DNA of 64,000 nt from Bacteroides sp. (lineage in GTDB: Bacteria; Bacteroidota; Bacteroidia; Bacteroidales; Bacteroidaceae): the NCBI RefSeq assembly GCF_028690125.1, contig NZ_JAQVBV010000011.1, positions 1 to 64,000 on the forward strand. Direction: 5' to 3'. The translations under genes and the position numbers were made by a program. This document shows positions 36,479 to 44,908 of the stretch, in pieces. The notes below the pieces were generated by a model, which was given only the letters and a program-made list of their open reading frames with translations, was not told the DNA's origin and did no database searches. Each line of letters opens with the position of its first letter. The stretch's first letter is position 1.

Positions 36479-38032
36479 ATGACTAAAAATGAAGAATACG
36501 CAGCTACCTATGGCGAGTATGCTATGGAGCAGATGAAACGTTACGGTATTCCGGCTTCTGTCACATTGGCGCAGGGCATTTTGGAGAGTAGCAACGGGCA
36601 AAGCGAACTGTCCGAAAAGGGGAACGCTCACTTCGGCATTAAGTGTACGGGGGAATGGCTCAAGAACGGTGGCACCTACCTGACTTATACGGATGATCGG
36701 CCCGATGAGAAGTTCTGTACTTATGCTTCGGTGGCGGATTCCTATGAGCACCACTCTTCTTTCTTGAAAGAGAATATCCGGTACAAGGAGTGTTTCGCAC
36801 TTTCGCCGGATGATTACCGAGGCTGGTGCATGGGGTTGCAGCGTGCCGGATATGCCTCGGGAGGGAATTATGCGGGTACGCTGCAACAGATTATCGAGAA
36901 GAACGGGTTGAATAAATACGATCAAATGGTGATGGAGCGGCAGTCGTTACAACAAGTAGCCGCCAACCAGTATGCTTTCCCACTGGAACGTAAGGAATTC
37001 ATGCTGGTGACTTCGCCTTTCGGTATGCGTACCGATCCGATGGATACTACCCAGAAACAAATGCACAAGGGTGTTGACATCAAGGCATCTCATGAGGCGG
37101 TACTGGCTACGGAGACTGGAGGAAAGGTGATTGCCGTCAATGAGAATGCGGGAAAGCCAGGCGGGAAATCGGTCAGTATTGAGTATGGCCGTGAGGACGG
37201 GACGCGGTATCAGGTTTCTTATCTGCATCTGGATTCCATACGAGTTAAAACCGGAGAGATGGTGAAGGCGGGGCAACAGGTAGGCGTGGCTGGTAATACT
37301 GGTACCCGCACGACGGGCGAACATCTGCATATCGGTGTACAGCAGGTGGCGTTGGATGGAAACATCCGTGACTTAGACCCTGCCGTTTATCTGGCTGACC
37401 TTGCAGATAAAGGGAATATCCGGGTGCAGTTGCTTTCCAACGGTGAGAATTTGCTTGCGAAGTATGCTTCTGAAGGGAATAAGCAGGAACTGGCCGCCCA
37501 ACAGCCGGAAGAGGGAGAAAGTAAACTGTTATCGGTGGAGGAATGGATGAAAAAGATTCTTTCGTCGGAAGATGCCGGCATGGGGATGGGAGGCGATCCG
37601 ATCATGGAGATGGTGATGACTCTCTATACCGGATTGATGGCATTGGCAACGCAGTTTGACGGGAACGGGAAAAAGGAGGAAAAAACACGAGAGCAACAGA
37701 TGCAGGCTGCTACGGAAGCCTGTCTTTCACGGAAGATTGACATCAGTTCTTTTGTGCCCTCTGCCAGTGAGTGCCGCGTGTGTCTGTCGGAGAGTGGAAA
37801 AGCGACTTTGGAGGCTACGATGGGCGGACAGAAGATTTCGCGTGAGTTGACGACTCAGGAAACGAACTCCCTGACGAAAATACTGAGTGATACGGCATTG
37901 CCGGAAGCTGACAAGCAGCAACGCATCGGGTTACTTGTCACTCATATCATTGCCGCTAAACAGGCTTCGGTAAATTATGAACAAGGATTGGGACTGGAAC
38001 AACAGCGGCAAGAAGGATTACAGCGGAATTGA
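36479..38032 (+). CDS. Glucosaminidase plus M23 peptidase, bifunctional wall hydrolase
   Basis: A 517-residue protein. Residues 15-150 form a lysozyme-like N-acetylglucosaminidase domain (VTLAQGILESSNGQSELSEKGNAHFGIKC, YASVADSYEHHSSFL). Residues 175-310 form an M23 peptidase with intact HKGVDIK and HLHIGVQ motifs. The C-terminal 200 residues are helical, with LTTQETNSLTKILSDTALPEADKQQRIG. The combination would cut both glycan and peptide bonds of the wall during DNA transfer, like VirB1-type enzymes. A decayed second copy of its 3' part lies at 39965-40350. Confidence 0.88.
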   Translation: MTKNEEYAATYGEYAMEQMKRYGIPASVTLAQGILESSNGQSELSEKGNAHFGIKCTGEWLKNGGTYLTYTDDRPDEKFCTYASVADSYEHHSSFLKENIRYKECFALSPDDYRGWCMGLQRAGYASGGNYAGTLQQIIEKNGLNKYDQMVMERQSLQQVAANQYAFPLERKEFMLVTSPFGMRTDPMDTTQKQMHKGVDIKASHEAVLATETGGKVIAVNENAGKPGGKSVSIEYGREDGTRYQVSYLHLDSIRVKTGEMVKAGQQVGVAGNTGTRTTGEHLHIGVQQVALDGNIRDLDPAVYLADLADKGNIRVQLLSNGENLLAKYASEGNKQELAAQQPEEGESKLLSVEEWMKKILSSEDAGMGMGGDPIMEMVMTLYTGLMALATQFDGNGKKEEKTREQQMQAATEACLSRKIDISSFVPSASECRVCLSESGKATLEATMGGQKISRELTTQETNSLTKILSDTALPEADKQQRIGLLVTHIIAAKQASVNYEQGLGLEQQRQEGLQRN

Positions 38033-38155
38033 AATCTATTAATCTGAAAGGTGAAGGTGATAATTTATTTGTTATTTCACACTGATTTGCGAGAAAAAAA
38101 TAAGTAAATAAAGCTAGTTTCTCATGAAACATGCTTATAAATCGATATTTTTATC
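38033..38155. other. AT-rich segment between transfer genes and cargo
   Basis: No gene is supported. Base composition drops abruptly after the peptidase stop codon, marking the boundary between the GC-richer transfer module and AT-rich cargo. The segment ends in the promoter at 38156. Confidence 0.5.
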
Positions 38156-38183
38156 TAAATTTGTATAGTCGTTAATCGACTAT
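38156..38183 (+). promoter_or_regulatory. Promoter -7 box with palindromic operator before cargo tetR
   Basis: TAAATTTG (38156-38163) matches TAnnTTTG. One base later comes a 19-bp palindrome, ATAGTCG-TTAAT-CGACTAT (38165-38183). The layout, with the dyad just past the -7 box, mirrors the TetR-controlled promoters at 3211 and 15626. The start codon is 240 bp away, leaving a long transcribed leader that contains a structured RNA. Confidence 0.6.
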
Positions 38184-38226
38184 CTTTTTATATTTGAGAA
38201 AAAAAAGCGTTTAGCTGATTTTCAGT

Positions 38227-38387
38227 GCGGGGAAAAAGTCGAAATTTAATCGTACACGAGAAAGCAGTTCAAACGTCCTTCCGTATAGCGGGAGGGCGTT
38301 GTCTGTTTGTGTACGAGGGCTTCGACTCCCTTCCCCGCAGATAGGTTAATGCCCTACCGCTTTTCTTATGTCTGTCTCGAAGTAGGG
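38227..38387 (+). ncRNA. Structured leader RNA of unknown class
   Basis: Nested perfect pairings build one long stem: GCGGGGAA 38227-38234 with TTCCCCGC 38331-38338; AGTCGAA 38237-38243 with TTCGACT 38321-38327; CGTACAC 38251-38257 with GTGTACG 38309-38315; a short stem near 38262-38267 with 38303-38308; and a 12-bp terminal stem 38272-38283 with 38289-38300 around loop TATAG. A second hairpin pairs CCCTAC 38352-38357 with GTAGGG 38382-38387. An AGGAGG ribosome site (38407-38412) follows. I do not recognise the class; a riboswitch, a cis-regulatory leader or an independent sRNA are all possible. Confidence 0.6.
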
Positions 38388-38406
38388 GTACGAGGTAGTC
38401 ACTTGT

Positions 38407-38412
38407 AGGAGG
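38407..38412 (+). promoter_or_regulatory. Strong Shine-Dalgarno site (AGGAGG)
   Basis: A full AGGAGG lies 10 nt before the ATG at 38423. Such strong sites are uncommon in Bacteroidales, where initiation depends little on Shine-Dalgarno pairing. It fixes the tetR start and could be masked or exposed by folding of the upstream leader. Confidence 0.65.
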
Positions 38413-38422
38413 TGTTCAGTTT

Positions 38423-39013
38423 ATGAAAAATAAAGGTGAAAAATCACAGTCTTTAATTTTGTGCAAAGCTTATCAGCTATTATTCATCAATAATTGGGAA
38501 CAGGTTACTATTGAACAAATGGAAAAGGCAATAGGTAAGACTAGAGGTTCTATTTTTCATTATTACAAAAATAAGCAACAGTTATTTGAAGCTATAATAC
38601 AGCAATTGGTATTACCTTTTTTTCAACTATCCACGTGTGAAAAACTAACTATTTCATCGTATGATATTCCTAAATTATTTCTGAACTACAAAACGCCATT
38701 TGATAGAATCAAAGAGGATATTGAGTCGTGCTATCACGAACCGAAACCTGAGAGTGCTTTATTCAATATTATGTTGCAGGCATCTAAATATTATCCAAAT
38801 TTCAATGAAATTTTAATTGAATCAATAAATTCGGAAATATTGTTTGTGAAACGGACTGTTTTAGAGTTAGATAATTCTTCAGGAGAAACTATATTTAAAT
38901 CATTATTTGCACTGCGTATTGGTGTTCTCATGCTTGATGTATATTGTCCGGTTGATGGTGTGTTTGATGATTTTTTTGCCAGGATAGTTCCTTTGATAAA
39001 AACTAATAGTTAG
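38423..39013 (+). CDS. TetR-family regulator, cargo copy 1
   Basis: A 196-residue TetR-type protein. The helix-turn-helix region is LLFINNWEQVTIEQMEKAIGKTRGSIFHYYKNKQQLFEAII; the C-terminal domain is helical and unassigned. It is preceded by a 240-nt leader with extensive structure and a palindromic operator at 38165-38183, which it may bind. No target gene follows directly: the 1.6 kb downstream is decayed, so the regulator may be an orphan left after loss of its partner. It is only distantly similar to the TetR proteins at 3259 and 40657. Confidence 0.85.
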   Translation: MKNKGEKSQSLILCKAYQLLFINNWEQVTIEQMEKAIGKTRGSIFHYYKNKQQLFEAIIQQLVLPFFQLSTCEKLTISSYDIPKLFLNYKTPFDRIKEDIESCYHEPKPESALFNIMLQASKYYPNFNEILIESINSEILFVKRTVLELDNSSGETIFKSLFALRIGVLMLDVYCPVDGVFDDFFARIVPLIKTNS

Positions 39014-39779
39014 TTTAAATATTTTAGTTGAATTATTTTTTGTACTAGAAATATTTGCATGGATTATTTGTAAGCATCCGATAAAGTACAGCCCCCCTAA
39101 AAATCAAAAACCTCCAAGAATACTCTAATTGGAGTTTACCTTGGTAGCTTCATTTTTTTTTGCAGTTATATCTTGGCTTTTATTAGATTTCTTTTTTTTC
39201 AAACATTTGGAAGTAGTTTCTTCACCTTTTTCCCACAACCTTTTTCCAGATAAACGAGCATCCGTTGTCGTAATGGAAGAAGACCAACAGTTCCATAACC
39301 GGCCAGGTCATCCATAGGTATTCAATTATGGGCTTTGTTTTTATTTGATATGGTAAAAAACGAATATTCTGCCCTTTAGAATATATGTTTAATTTGCTAA
39401 TTCAAGCAACTATCACTCTTTGTGAACCAAAGAAATTGCTTGTCAAATTATTGTTTTAATGAGATAATTTATTTAGCTCTATCCCAGAATGGGGTAAGCT
39501 TGCTTAGTGACGGTTTGATATGAGTGAGTAATAATCATCATTAGTCCATTTACACAAAGTTTATATCGCCTTACTAACAAAGAGAATCAAAAACGATAAC
39601 GAGCTTGTCATTGATCTATTAATCTAAAAATCTTATAACTTATAAAAAAACATCATTCATTTTGAAAAGCAATGAAGTTTTCCAGAATTATCTATAAAGG
39701 AGTTATACTGTGTTTTTATTTATTTTCACGTTGAACTTTCTCATGTATAGTATAAACATAGCCATTACTATAATTAGCT
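39014..39779. other. Decayed AT-rich region
   Basis: No intact gene. The stretch at about 39075-39320 has a higher GC block (GATAAACGAGCATCCGTTG, CCGGCCAGGTCATCC) that might be an insertion-element remnant on the minus strand, but I cannot assign a family. The rest is AT-rich with no promoter or hairpin of note. It may once have held the target gene of the tetR at 38423. Confidence 0.4.
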
Positions 39780-39965
39780 ATTCAACTGTTTGTCGACTGG
39801 CTATCTTGCTTGCTGAATTCTGTACTGACTGTACTGACAAACTATCTTTTCCATAAGATACCATATAGGCAGACAACAGAAAGGCAAATAGAGCTTTTTT
39901 AGCATATTTCTTTTCCTTTTTGAGTAAATAAAAAGCAAATCAAAATAAAGGGCTTTGGATAGTCT
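39780..39965 (-). pseudogene. Remnant of the 5' end of the OmpA-family gene
   Basis: The segment matches, with substitutions and indels, the start and upstream region of the intact gene at 43027-44580. Shared blocks include the signal-peptide start (AGCATATTTCTTTTCC, complement of the region around the ATG) and CAAAATAAAG with CTTTGGA further upstream. Frame is lost after about ten codons. It is joined at 39965-39970 to a fragment of the wall-hydrolase gene. Confidence 0.7.
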
Positions 39966-40350
39966 GACAACGCAGTTTGACGAGGACGGAGAAAAAGAGG
40001 AAAAAAACAAGGAGATAACAAATACAGGCTGCTACGGAAGCCTGTATTTCACGGAAGAGTGACATCAGTTCTTTTATGCCCTCTGGCAGCAAGTGCCACA
40101 TGTATTTCGGGAGAGTGGAAAACCAACCTTGGAGACTACAATGGGTGGACAGAAGATTTTGCGTGAGCTGACGACTCAGGAAACGAACTCCTTGACGAAA
40201 ATATTGAGTGATATGGTATTGCCGGAAGCTGATAAACAGCAACCTATCGGGTTACTTGTCACTCATATCATTGCTGCTAAACAAGCGTTGGTGAATTATG
40301 AGCAGTGGTTGGGGCTGAGACAACAGCGGCGAAAGATTGCGGCAAATTAG
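39966..40350 (+). pseudogene. Remnant of the 3' end of the wall-hydrolase gene
   Basis: This is a diverged copy of roughly 37645-38032. The last 75 codons remain readable (GGQKILRELTTQETNSLTKIL, then DKQQPIGLLVTHIIAAK), nearly identical in protein sequence to the parent. The upstream part has frameshifts. The junction with the ompA fragment falls at TGACAA; both parent sites have TGGCAA (37644-37649 and 44645-44650). This is the signature of a tandem duplication through 6-bp microhomology. Confidence 0.75.
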
Positions 40351-40656
40351 AAAACTATCGTTTATTCTTTAATTGATGTTATCACTCTGATAAATAGTTA
40401 ATTAATAAATTCTTTTGATGTCAACGCCTGTAACTACTCTTTTAATAGCGTCATTGGTACTAAAACGTTTGCCTTGAGATGAACTATTAAATGGACGGAA
40501 CAAAAGTCGTTTATGTTTGAAGTGATTTTATATCATAAAATACTATTTGATATCATCTGCATACAAACGAAGAGTATTGGTATGTTTGATAAAGTTAGAT
40601 ATTAGCTTGTCAAGGCCAATAAAAAAAACTAATTTTGCTTTTTAATAAAATCGAGT
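40351..40656. other. AT-rich upstream region of cargo tetR 2
   Basis: No gene is supported. TATGTTTG at 40581-40588 fits the -7 consensus and may be the tetR promoter (start at 40657). No clear dyad or terminator was found. Confidence 0.4.
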
Positions 40657-41277
40657 ATGAGAAGGAGCCATAAAGAACATTTATATAAAGCTGCTTTTAA
40701 GCTATTTTTAACTAAGCAGTTTGAAGGAGTAAGCATCTCTGATATAGAGGAAAAATCGGGCATGACAAGAGGAGCAATATTTTATTATGCTTCTACTAAG
40801 AAAGAGTTGTTCAAACAGGTTATTGAATCTTTCATAATTGACAAGCAAAAGATCGAAAATAAAATGAGTGTCAATGGTCACGCTACTTTATTGGATTTTA
40901 TTGATTCCTATATTATAGGTATTCAAAACACAATGAGGAGTATGCAAGATATTATCGATGAATTGTCCTCCAGTAATGCTAGCAAATTGTATATATCTTT
41001 AATCCTTCAAATATCTACCCACTTCCCGGAATTACATGAGAAGTTCTTAATAAATAGAAATAACGAGTTGAGCATCTGGTGTGCCATATTACAAAAAGCG
41101 ATTGAATCAAAAGAAATTAGGGCTGACTTAGATGTGCTAAACACGGCAAAGCATTTTATATATCTTTTTTACGGGCAATCATTTCTAGATTCTTTATCAT
41201 TTGGTTTGAATACTTCCCTGCTTAAAGGACAAATGCATGATTTTTATAAACTGCTGAAAAAAGAAGAGCAATCCTAG
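40657..41277 (+). CDS. TetR-family regulator, cargo copy 2
   Basis: A 206-residue TetR-type protein. The DNA-binding domain is KAAFKLFLTKQFEGVSISDIEEKSGMTRGAIFYYASTKKELFKQV; the remainder is helical. It is 52 bp upstream of the ketosynthase III gene, whose promoter carries a perfect 7-bp dyad (41307-41328), so it probably represses that gene. Like the 38423 protein it belongs to AT-rich cargo between the wall hydrolase and the OmpA gene. Confidence 0.87.
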   Translation: MRRSHKEHLYKAAFKLFLTKQFEGVSISDIEEKSGMTRGAIFYYASTKKELFKQVIESFIIDKQKIENKMSVNGHATLLDFIDSYIIGIQNTMRSMQDIIDELSSSNASKLYISLILQISTHFPELHEKFLINRNNELSIWCAILQKAIESKEIRADLDVLNTAKHFIYLFYGQSFLDSLSFGLNTSLLKGQMHDFYKLLKKEEQS

Positions 41278-41298
41278 TGGTCTTATGTATTTTATTTG

Positions 41299-41328
41299 TA
41301 TGTTTGTAACATACTAATCGATATGTTA
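41299..41328 (+). promoter_or_regulatory. Promoter -7 box and palindromic operator before ketosynthase III gene
   Basis: TATGTTTG (41299-41306) fits TAnnTTTG and abuts TAACATA, eight bases, TATGTTA (41307-41328). The ATG begins at 41330, one base past the dyad, so transcripts would have a very short leader. The probable ligand-controlled repressor is the TetR protein encoded immediately upstream. Confidence 0.65.
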
Positions 41329-41329
41329 T

Positions 41330-42469
41330 ATGGAAATAAAAGATGTATTTATCACAGCGACTTCCTCTTTTTTCCCTAATAGAGCAGTTGGAAATGAGGA
41401 AATGGAGAGATATCTCGGTATGATAGGTGAAAAGCCGTCAAGAGTGAAAAATGTTATTTTAAGGCAAAATGGTATAAAAACGCGCTATTATGCTCTTGAT
41501 GCCAATCAGAATATAACGCATACTAATGCGGAATTGGCAAAACAGTCAATAGTGAGATTATTTAACTCTGAGGAGGAGATGTTGGGAATTGAGGTTCTTA
41601 CCTGTGGAACTTCAACCCCAGACCAATTATTGCCGTCACATGCTTCGATGGTGCATGGAGAGACTTTTAAACATCCCTTAGAAATATTTTCATTGGCTGG
41701 AGTTTGTTTGACGGGTATGGTAGCCTTAAAAACAGCCTATTTGTCCATAATGTCAGGTAATTCGTATAATGCGGTATGCTCAACTTCAGAATTGGTTTCA
41801 CCTGTATTATTATCCAAATTCTTTAATGAAGAATTGAAGAGCAAGGAACGTATTGAAAATAATCCAGTCATTGCATTTGAGAAAGACTTTCTTCGGTATA
41901 TGTTATCAGATGGAGCAGCATCCGTTTTATTGCAAAATGAATGTGCTGATGGTGGAGGACTAAAAATAGAATGGATTAATACTATTTCTTATGCTAATTG
42001 TAAACCTGCATGTATGTATATGTGGGCAGATGTAAACACTGAAGGGAGACTGGTAAGTTGGAAAGACTTTACAGGAAATGAGATTCAAGAGCAATCCGTT
42101 TGGTGTATAAAGCAAAACGTAAAACTACTTAATGAATTTATTGTGCCATATTTTGTTGATGCAATTGAAAAATCCGTTAAGGAGCACAATGTAGATGCAG
42201 AAAAAGTTAGATATGTCATACCACATATTTCTTCCATGTATTTTTATAATAAGCTGGCAGAAGAAATAACTAAAAGAGGAATTAATCTTCCAACGGACAA
42301 ATGGTTTACCAATCTCACCTGGGTTGGGAATGTAGGTTCAGTAGCCATATTTGCCGCATTAAATGAATTACTACGTACAAAACCATTAAATAAAGGAGAT
42401 CAGATATTGCTTTTAGTTCCAGAGAGTGGTAGATTCTCGTATGGCATAGCTTTATTAACCGCAAATTAG
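41330..42469 (+). CDS. Beta-ketoacyl-ACP synthase III-like protein, DarB-like
   Basis: A 379-residue FabH-fold enzyme. The catalytic triad is visible: Cys126 in SLAGVCLTGMVALKT, His299 in VIPHISS and Asn334 in LTWVGNVGS. The N-terminus (SSFFPNRAVGNEEMERYLGMI, then RQNGIKTRYYALD) resembles DarB-type synthases of dialkylresorcinol and flexirubin pathways rather than housekeeping FabH. DarB acts with a DarA cyclase; none is present here, so the gene looks like an orphan that might modify an acyl chain made elsewhere, possibly by the locus at 3.9-15.5 kb. It is tightly regulated by a start-proximal operator. Confidence 0.83.
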   Translation: MEIKDVFITATSSFFPNRAVGNEEMERYLGMIGEKPSRVKNVILRQNGIKTRYYALDANQNITHTNAELAKQSIVRLFNSEEEMLGIEVLTCGTSTPDQLLPSHASMVHGETFKHPLEIFSLAGVCLTGMVALKTAYLSIMSGNSYNAVCSTSELVSPVLLSKFFNEELKSKERIENNPVIAFEKDFLRYMLSDGAASVLLQNECADGGGLKIEWINTISYANCKPACMYMWADVNTEGRLVSWKDFTGNEIQEQSVWCIKQNVKLLNEFIVPYFVDAIEKSVKEHNVDAEKVRYVIPHISSMYFYNKLAEEITKRGINLPTDKWFTNLTWVGNVGSVAIFAALNELLRTKPLNKGDQILLLVPESGRFSYGIALLTAN

Positions 42470-42490
42470 TTGCTTCTCCTCCAAAAAAGT

Positions 42491-42512
42491 CTCTCTTTTT
42501 CGGAAAAGAGAG
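42491..42512 (+). terminator. Hairpin after the ketosynthase III gene
   Basis: CTCTCTTTT pairs with AAAAGAGAG around a TCGG loop, 21 bp after the stop codon. There is no T-run beyond the stem, so efficiency is uncertain. Confidence 0.5.
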
Positions 42513-42961
42513 TCATGCTTGTCTTCTAAGTGAAAAAGTGGCAATTTTCAAAAAAGAAGGATGATAGATTTGAATAGCAGTATATGTAAATATATAGTAT
42601 AGGAGGTTTTATCTTTCCTTTATCTTTTCCACTATTTTTACTTAATACAAAAAGCTATTCCATGCTTTTATTGAATTATATTGCTGTCTGCTAAAATCCA
42701 AGAAAGTATAAAAATACATCTCAACTTTTGATTATTAGCGGTCGAGGTCTTTTCTTTCTATGACTAAGCTCCCTATTTAAAAAGTAATGATTCCGGAGGA
42801 TATTCCAATACCGTTTCAAGTAGTCTTTTTCATTCTATTTCCGGCTATTCAAAGTGACTGTAAAAGTCAATATGATACATGAGCATAATTCTATCCATTG
42901 TTTCGAAATCTGACAAACTCTGGGATTTAGCCAAATTACGCAGCACGAGTGTCAGTAAATG

Positions 42962-42995
42962 AAAAAGCGGGAAGGTATGTATCTTTCCGCTTTTT
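42962..42995 (-). terminator. Bidirectional terminator after the OmpA-family gene
   Basis: AAAAAGCGGGAAG pairs with CTTTCCGCTTTTT (one wobble) around an 8-nt loop. The A-run on one side and T-run on the other allow function on both strands; it lies 31 bp past the end of the minus-strand OmpA-family gene. Confidence 0.75.
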
Positions 42996-43026
42996 GTTTA
43001 AACACAGTTTTCATTCTTCTTGTTGA

Positions 43027-44580
43027 TTAAGGCAGATGAATTTCAACTTTCACGCAACGATTAATTTCATTCGGCGAATAAATATCGACTCCTCCTTTCC
43101 CTTCCTGAATAATAGCATTGGACACAATGCCTCTTTTTTGTAATTCGGAAGTGACGTATTGAGCACGACTTTGGCTGAGTGCTGTGTTTTCTGCCTCATT
43201 ACCTGTAGCACTGTCGGCATAGCCTGTTACTCTCAACCTCAAATCGTATTTCTTACAGAGACGAACAATTTCATCCAGATTGGCCAGTTGGGAAGGTTCG
43301 GTCAGGGAGGCGGTTCTGATCTTGAAGAAAAAGAGTACTGGGGAGCCTATACACTCCTTTTGCTTTATCATCCTACTGATATACTGCGAGTAGATAGATT
43401 GTTTTTTGCTCAACAGAGAATCTCCATTGATTAGAGAGTCTCCGGAGATTGGTAAAAGGTAATCTATTTCTTGCATCGAAAAGTCATCTTCCAAATTGTG
43501 GAAATCCCCATTTCTTTTTTTGCTGTATGTGGCCGACAGGCGTTCCCGTAGTGAGTTTAGTCCGCTATAGTCGTTTTTGGGAAAATGGAAATTCGTCTTT
43601 TCCGTAGAAATCGAATCTGAAGGCAGTGCGGTGTCTATCTTATTCAGCTCCTCATAATAGCGTTTTAGGAGTCCTTCAATCTCCAAGATGTTCCGCATCT
43701 GGTCAATAGCCATACCGTGCTTTGTGTTTTCTTGTCTGAGCCGTCTATTTGTTTCGTATAAGTCCCGGTTTGTTGCCAATAACTGGTTGTTCTGGTTGAT
43801 GTAGGGCTGAACGTCAACTACCCGTTTCCAGCCTTTTTCTCCCAATGTGATGCTGATACCCGCTGATACATGAAACAAATGGTCTGCGAATTGATTGTTT
43901 TTTCCGGCTCCGTCGAAGTCTGACAGAGTGGTGAATCCTCCTAATTCCAGTGATAAAGAGAAGCGGTCATGGACTTTGAAGCTATTAATTAAGCCATAAT
44001 TGAGCGTGAAAGGATGTTGGTGGGTCTGCTGGTTATGGACTATACCTGTTCCGAGAAAAGGAATGAGATTCCAGCGAGCATCCGGGTTGTAACCCCGGAA
44101 CTGGTTCGTTGCGTTCCATAAGAAGTCTGCATGGATGTGGCAATACTTCTGCCGCTCTATGAAGTGGTTTTTCAGGTCTAAACCCTGAAAAACCACTCGT
44201 CCGCCTACGGTAGAACTGAACCATTTTCCGATGGATGCGTGTAACATGGGGCGAACGCGCCCAAACAGGTCTTCGCACCCTAATGGATTTCCGATAAATG
44301 CACTTGCTCCCCCGGAGAGGTTGATGAACCAGTTGGAGTTCCATTTACTTTGCAGGTATTCTCCGTCTATATAAGCCGGTATCAGGAACTCCGGCTGTTC
44401 TTCCTGTGGAAGTGATACTGCTTTGTAGTTAACTCTTTTGAAAGTCAAATGCTTGATGTTGTTTTCAGCTGTTTGTGGACTGGCTGTCTTGTTTGTTGAA
44501 TTTTGTACTGATAAACTATCCTGTGCATAGGATATCGAACAGACAGACAACAGATAGGCGAATAGGGCTTTTTTTAGCAT
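43027..44580 (-). CDS. OmpA-family outer-membrane protein
   Basis: A 517-residue protein. A signal peptide (KKALFAYLLSVCSISYAQ) precedes a beta-barrel-like region at about 80-250 (WFINLSGGASAFIGNP, FSLSLELGGFTTLSDFDG, FHVSAGISITLG). A coiled-coil-like linker follows (NRDLYETNRRLRQENTKHGMAIDQMRNILEIEGLLKRYYEEL). The C-terminal 110 residues are an OmpA peptidoglycan-binding domain (RLRVTGYADSATGNEAENTALSQSRAQYVTSELQKRG). It should tether the outer membrane to the wall. A decayed copy of its 5' end occurs at 39780-39965, so the gene flanks a cargo-insertion locus. Confidence 0.85.
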   Translation of the reverse strand: MLKKALFAYLLSVCSISYAQDSLSVQNSTNKTASPQTAENNIKHLTFKRVNYKAVSLPQEEQPEFLIPAYIDGEYLQSKWNSNWFINLSGGASAFIGNPLGCEDLFGRVRPMLHASIGKWFSSTVGGRVVFQGLDLKNHFIERQKYCHIHADFLWNATNQFRGYNPDARWNLIPFLGTGIVHNQQTHQHPFTLNYGLINSFKVHDRFSLSLELGGFTTLSDFDGAGKNNQFADHLFHVSAGISITLGEKGWKRVVDVQPYINQNNQLLATNRDLYETNRRLRQENTKHGMAIDQMRNILEIEGLLKRYYEELNKIDTALPSDSISTEKTNFHFPKNDYSGLNSLRERLSATYSKKRNGDFHNLEDDFSMQEIDYLLPISGDSLINGDSLLSKKQSIYSQYISRMIKQKECIGSPVLFFFKIRTASLTEPSQLANLDEIVRLCKKYDLRLRVTGYADSATGNEAENTALSQSRAQYVTSELQKRGIVSNAIIQEGKGGVDIYSPNEINRCVKVEIHLP

Positions 44581-44908
44581 ATTTCTTTTCCTTTTTAAGT
44601 GAGTAAATAAAAAAACGAAGCAAAATAAAGGTCTTTGGAGAGTCTGGCAAAGTAAAGGAACGGAAGGAGCTGTTGCTTTAGTTTTAATTGGCTATATACT
44701 TGGGTAATCGAACTTTATGGGAGGATAATCGAACTATTGGAGGGTGCTATTCTGTTGTTCTTTGAGAGGGTGAAATGAGGTGTTTCTATTCTTGTCTTTG
44801 GATAATACAATTCGAGTGGATGTACTTTCATGAATATAGGAAATAATTGCTAAGAAAATTTGTTTTATCCGATTTAATTTGCTTATTTTGCATAAAATAC
44901 TCGGAAAA
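44581..44908. other. Divergent promoter region, ompA-like / rloA-like genes
   Basis: The region separates the minus-strand OmpA-family gene and the plus-strand ATPase gene. It is AT-rich. TGGCAA at 44645-44650 is one of the two microhomology sites used in the duplication described at 39965. No operator was identified. Confidence 0.4.

Larger units (their letters stand above)
42470..43026. other. Intergenic region between convergent genes
   Basis: It holds two hairpins, 42491-42512 behind the ketosynthase gene and 42962-42995 before the OmpA stop. The 450 bp between them are AT-rich with no supported gene. Confidence 0.5.

Noticed and set aside
38227..38387. Structured RNA as tmRNA, SRP RNA or a group II intron domain
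   Set aside because: The hallmark sequences of these RNAs are missing; no known class was recognised.
39129..39317. 62-codon plus-strand frame as a gene
   Set aside because: Low-complexity Phe/Leu-rich translation in decayed DNA with no ribosome site or known domain.
38423..41277. The two cargo tetR genes as a recent duplication
   Set aside because: Their proteins are only distantly similar, far less than the flanking duplicated fragments, so they cannot be simple copies from that event.
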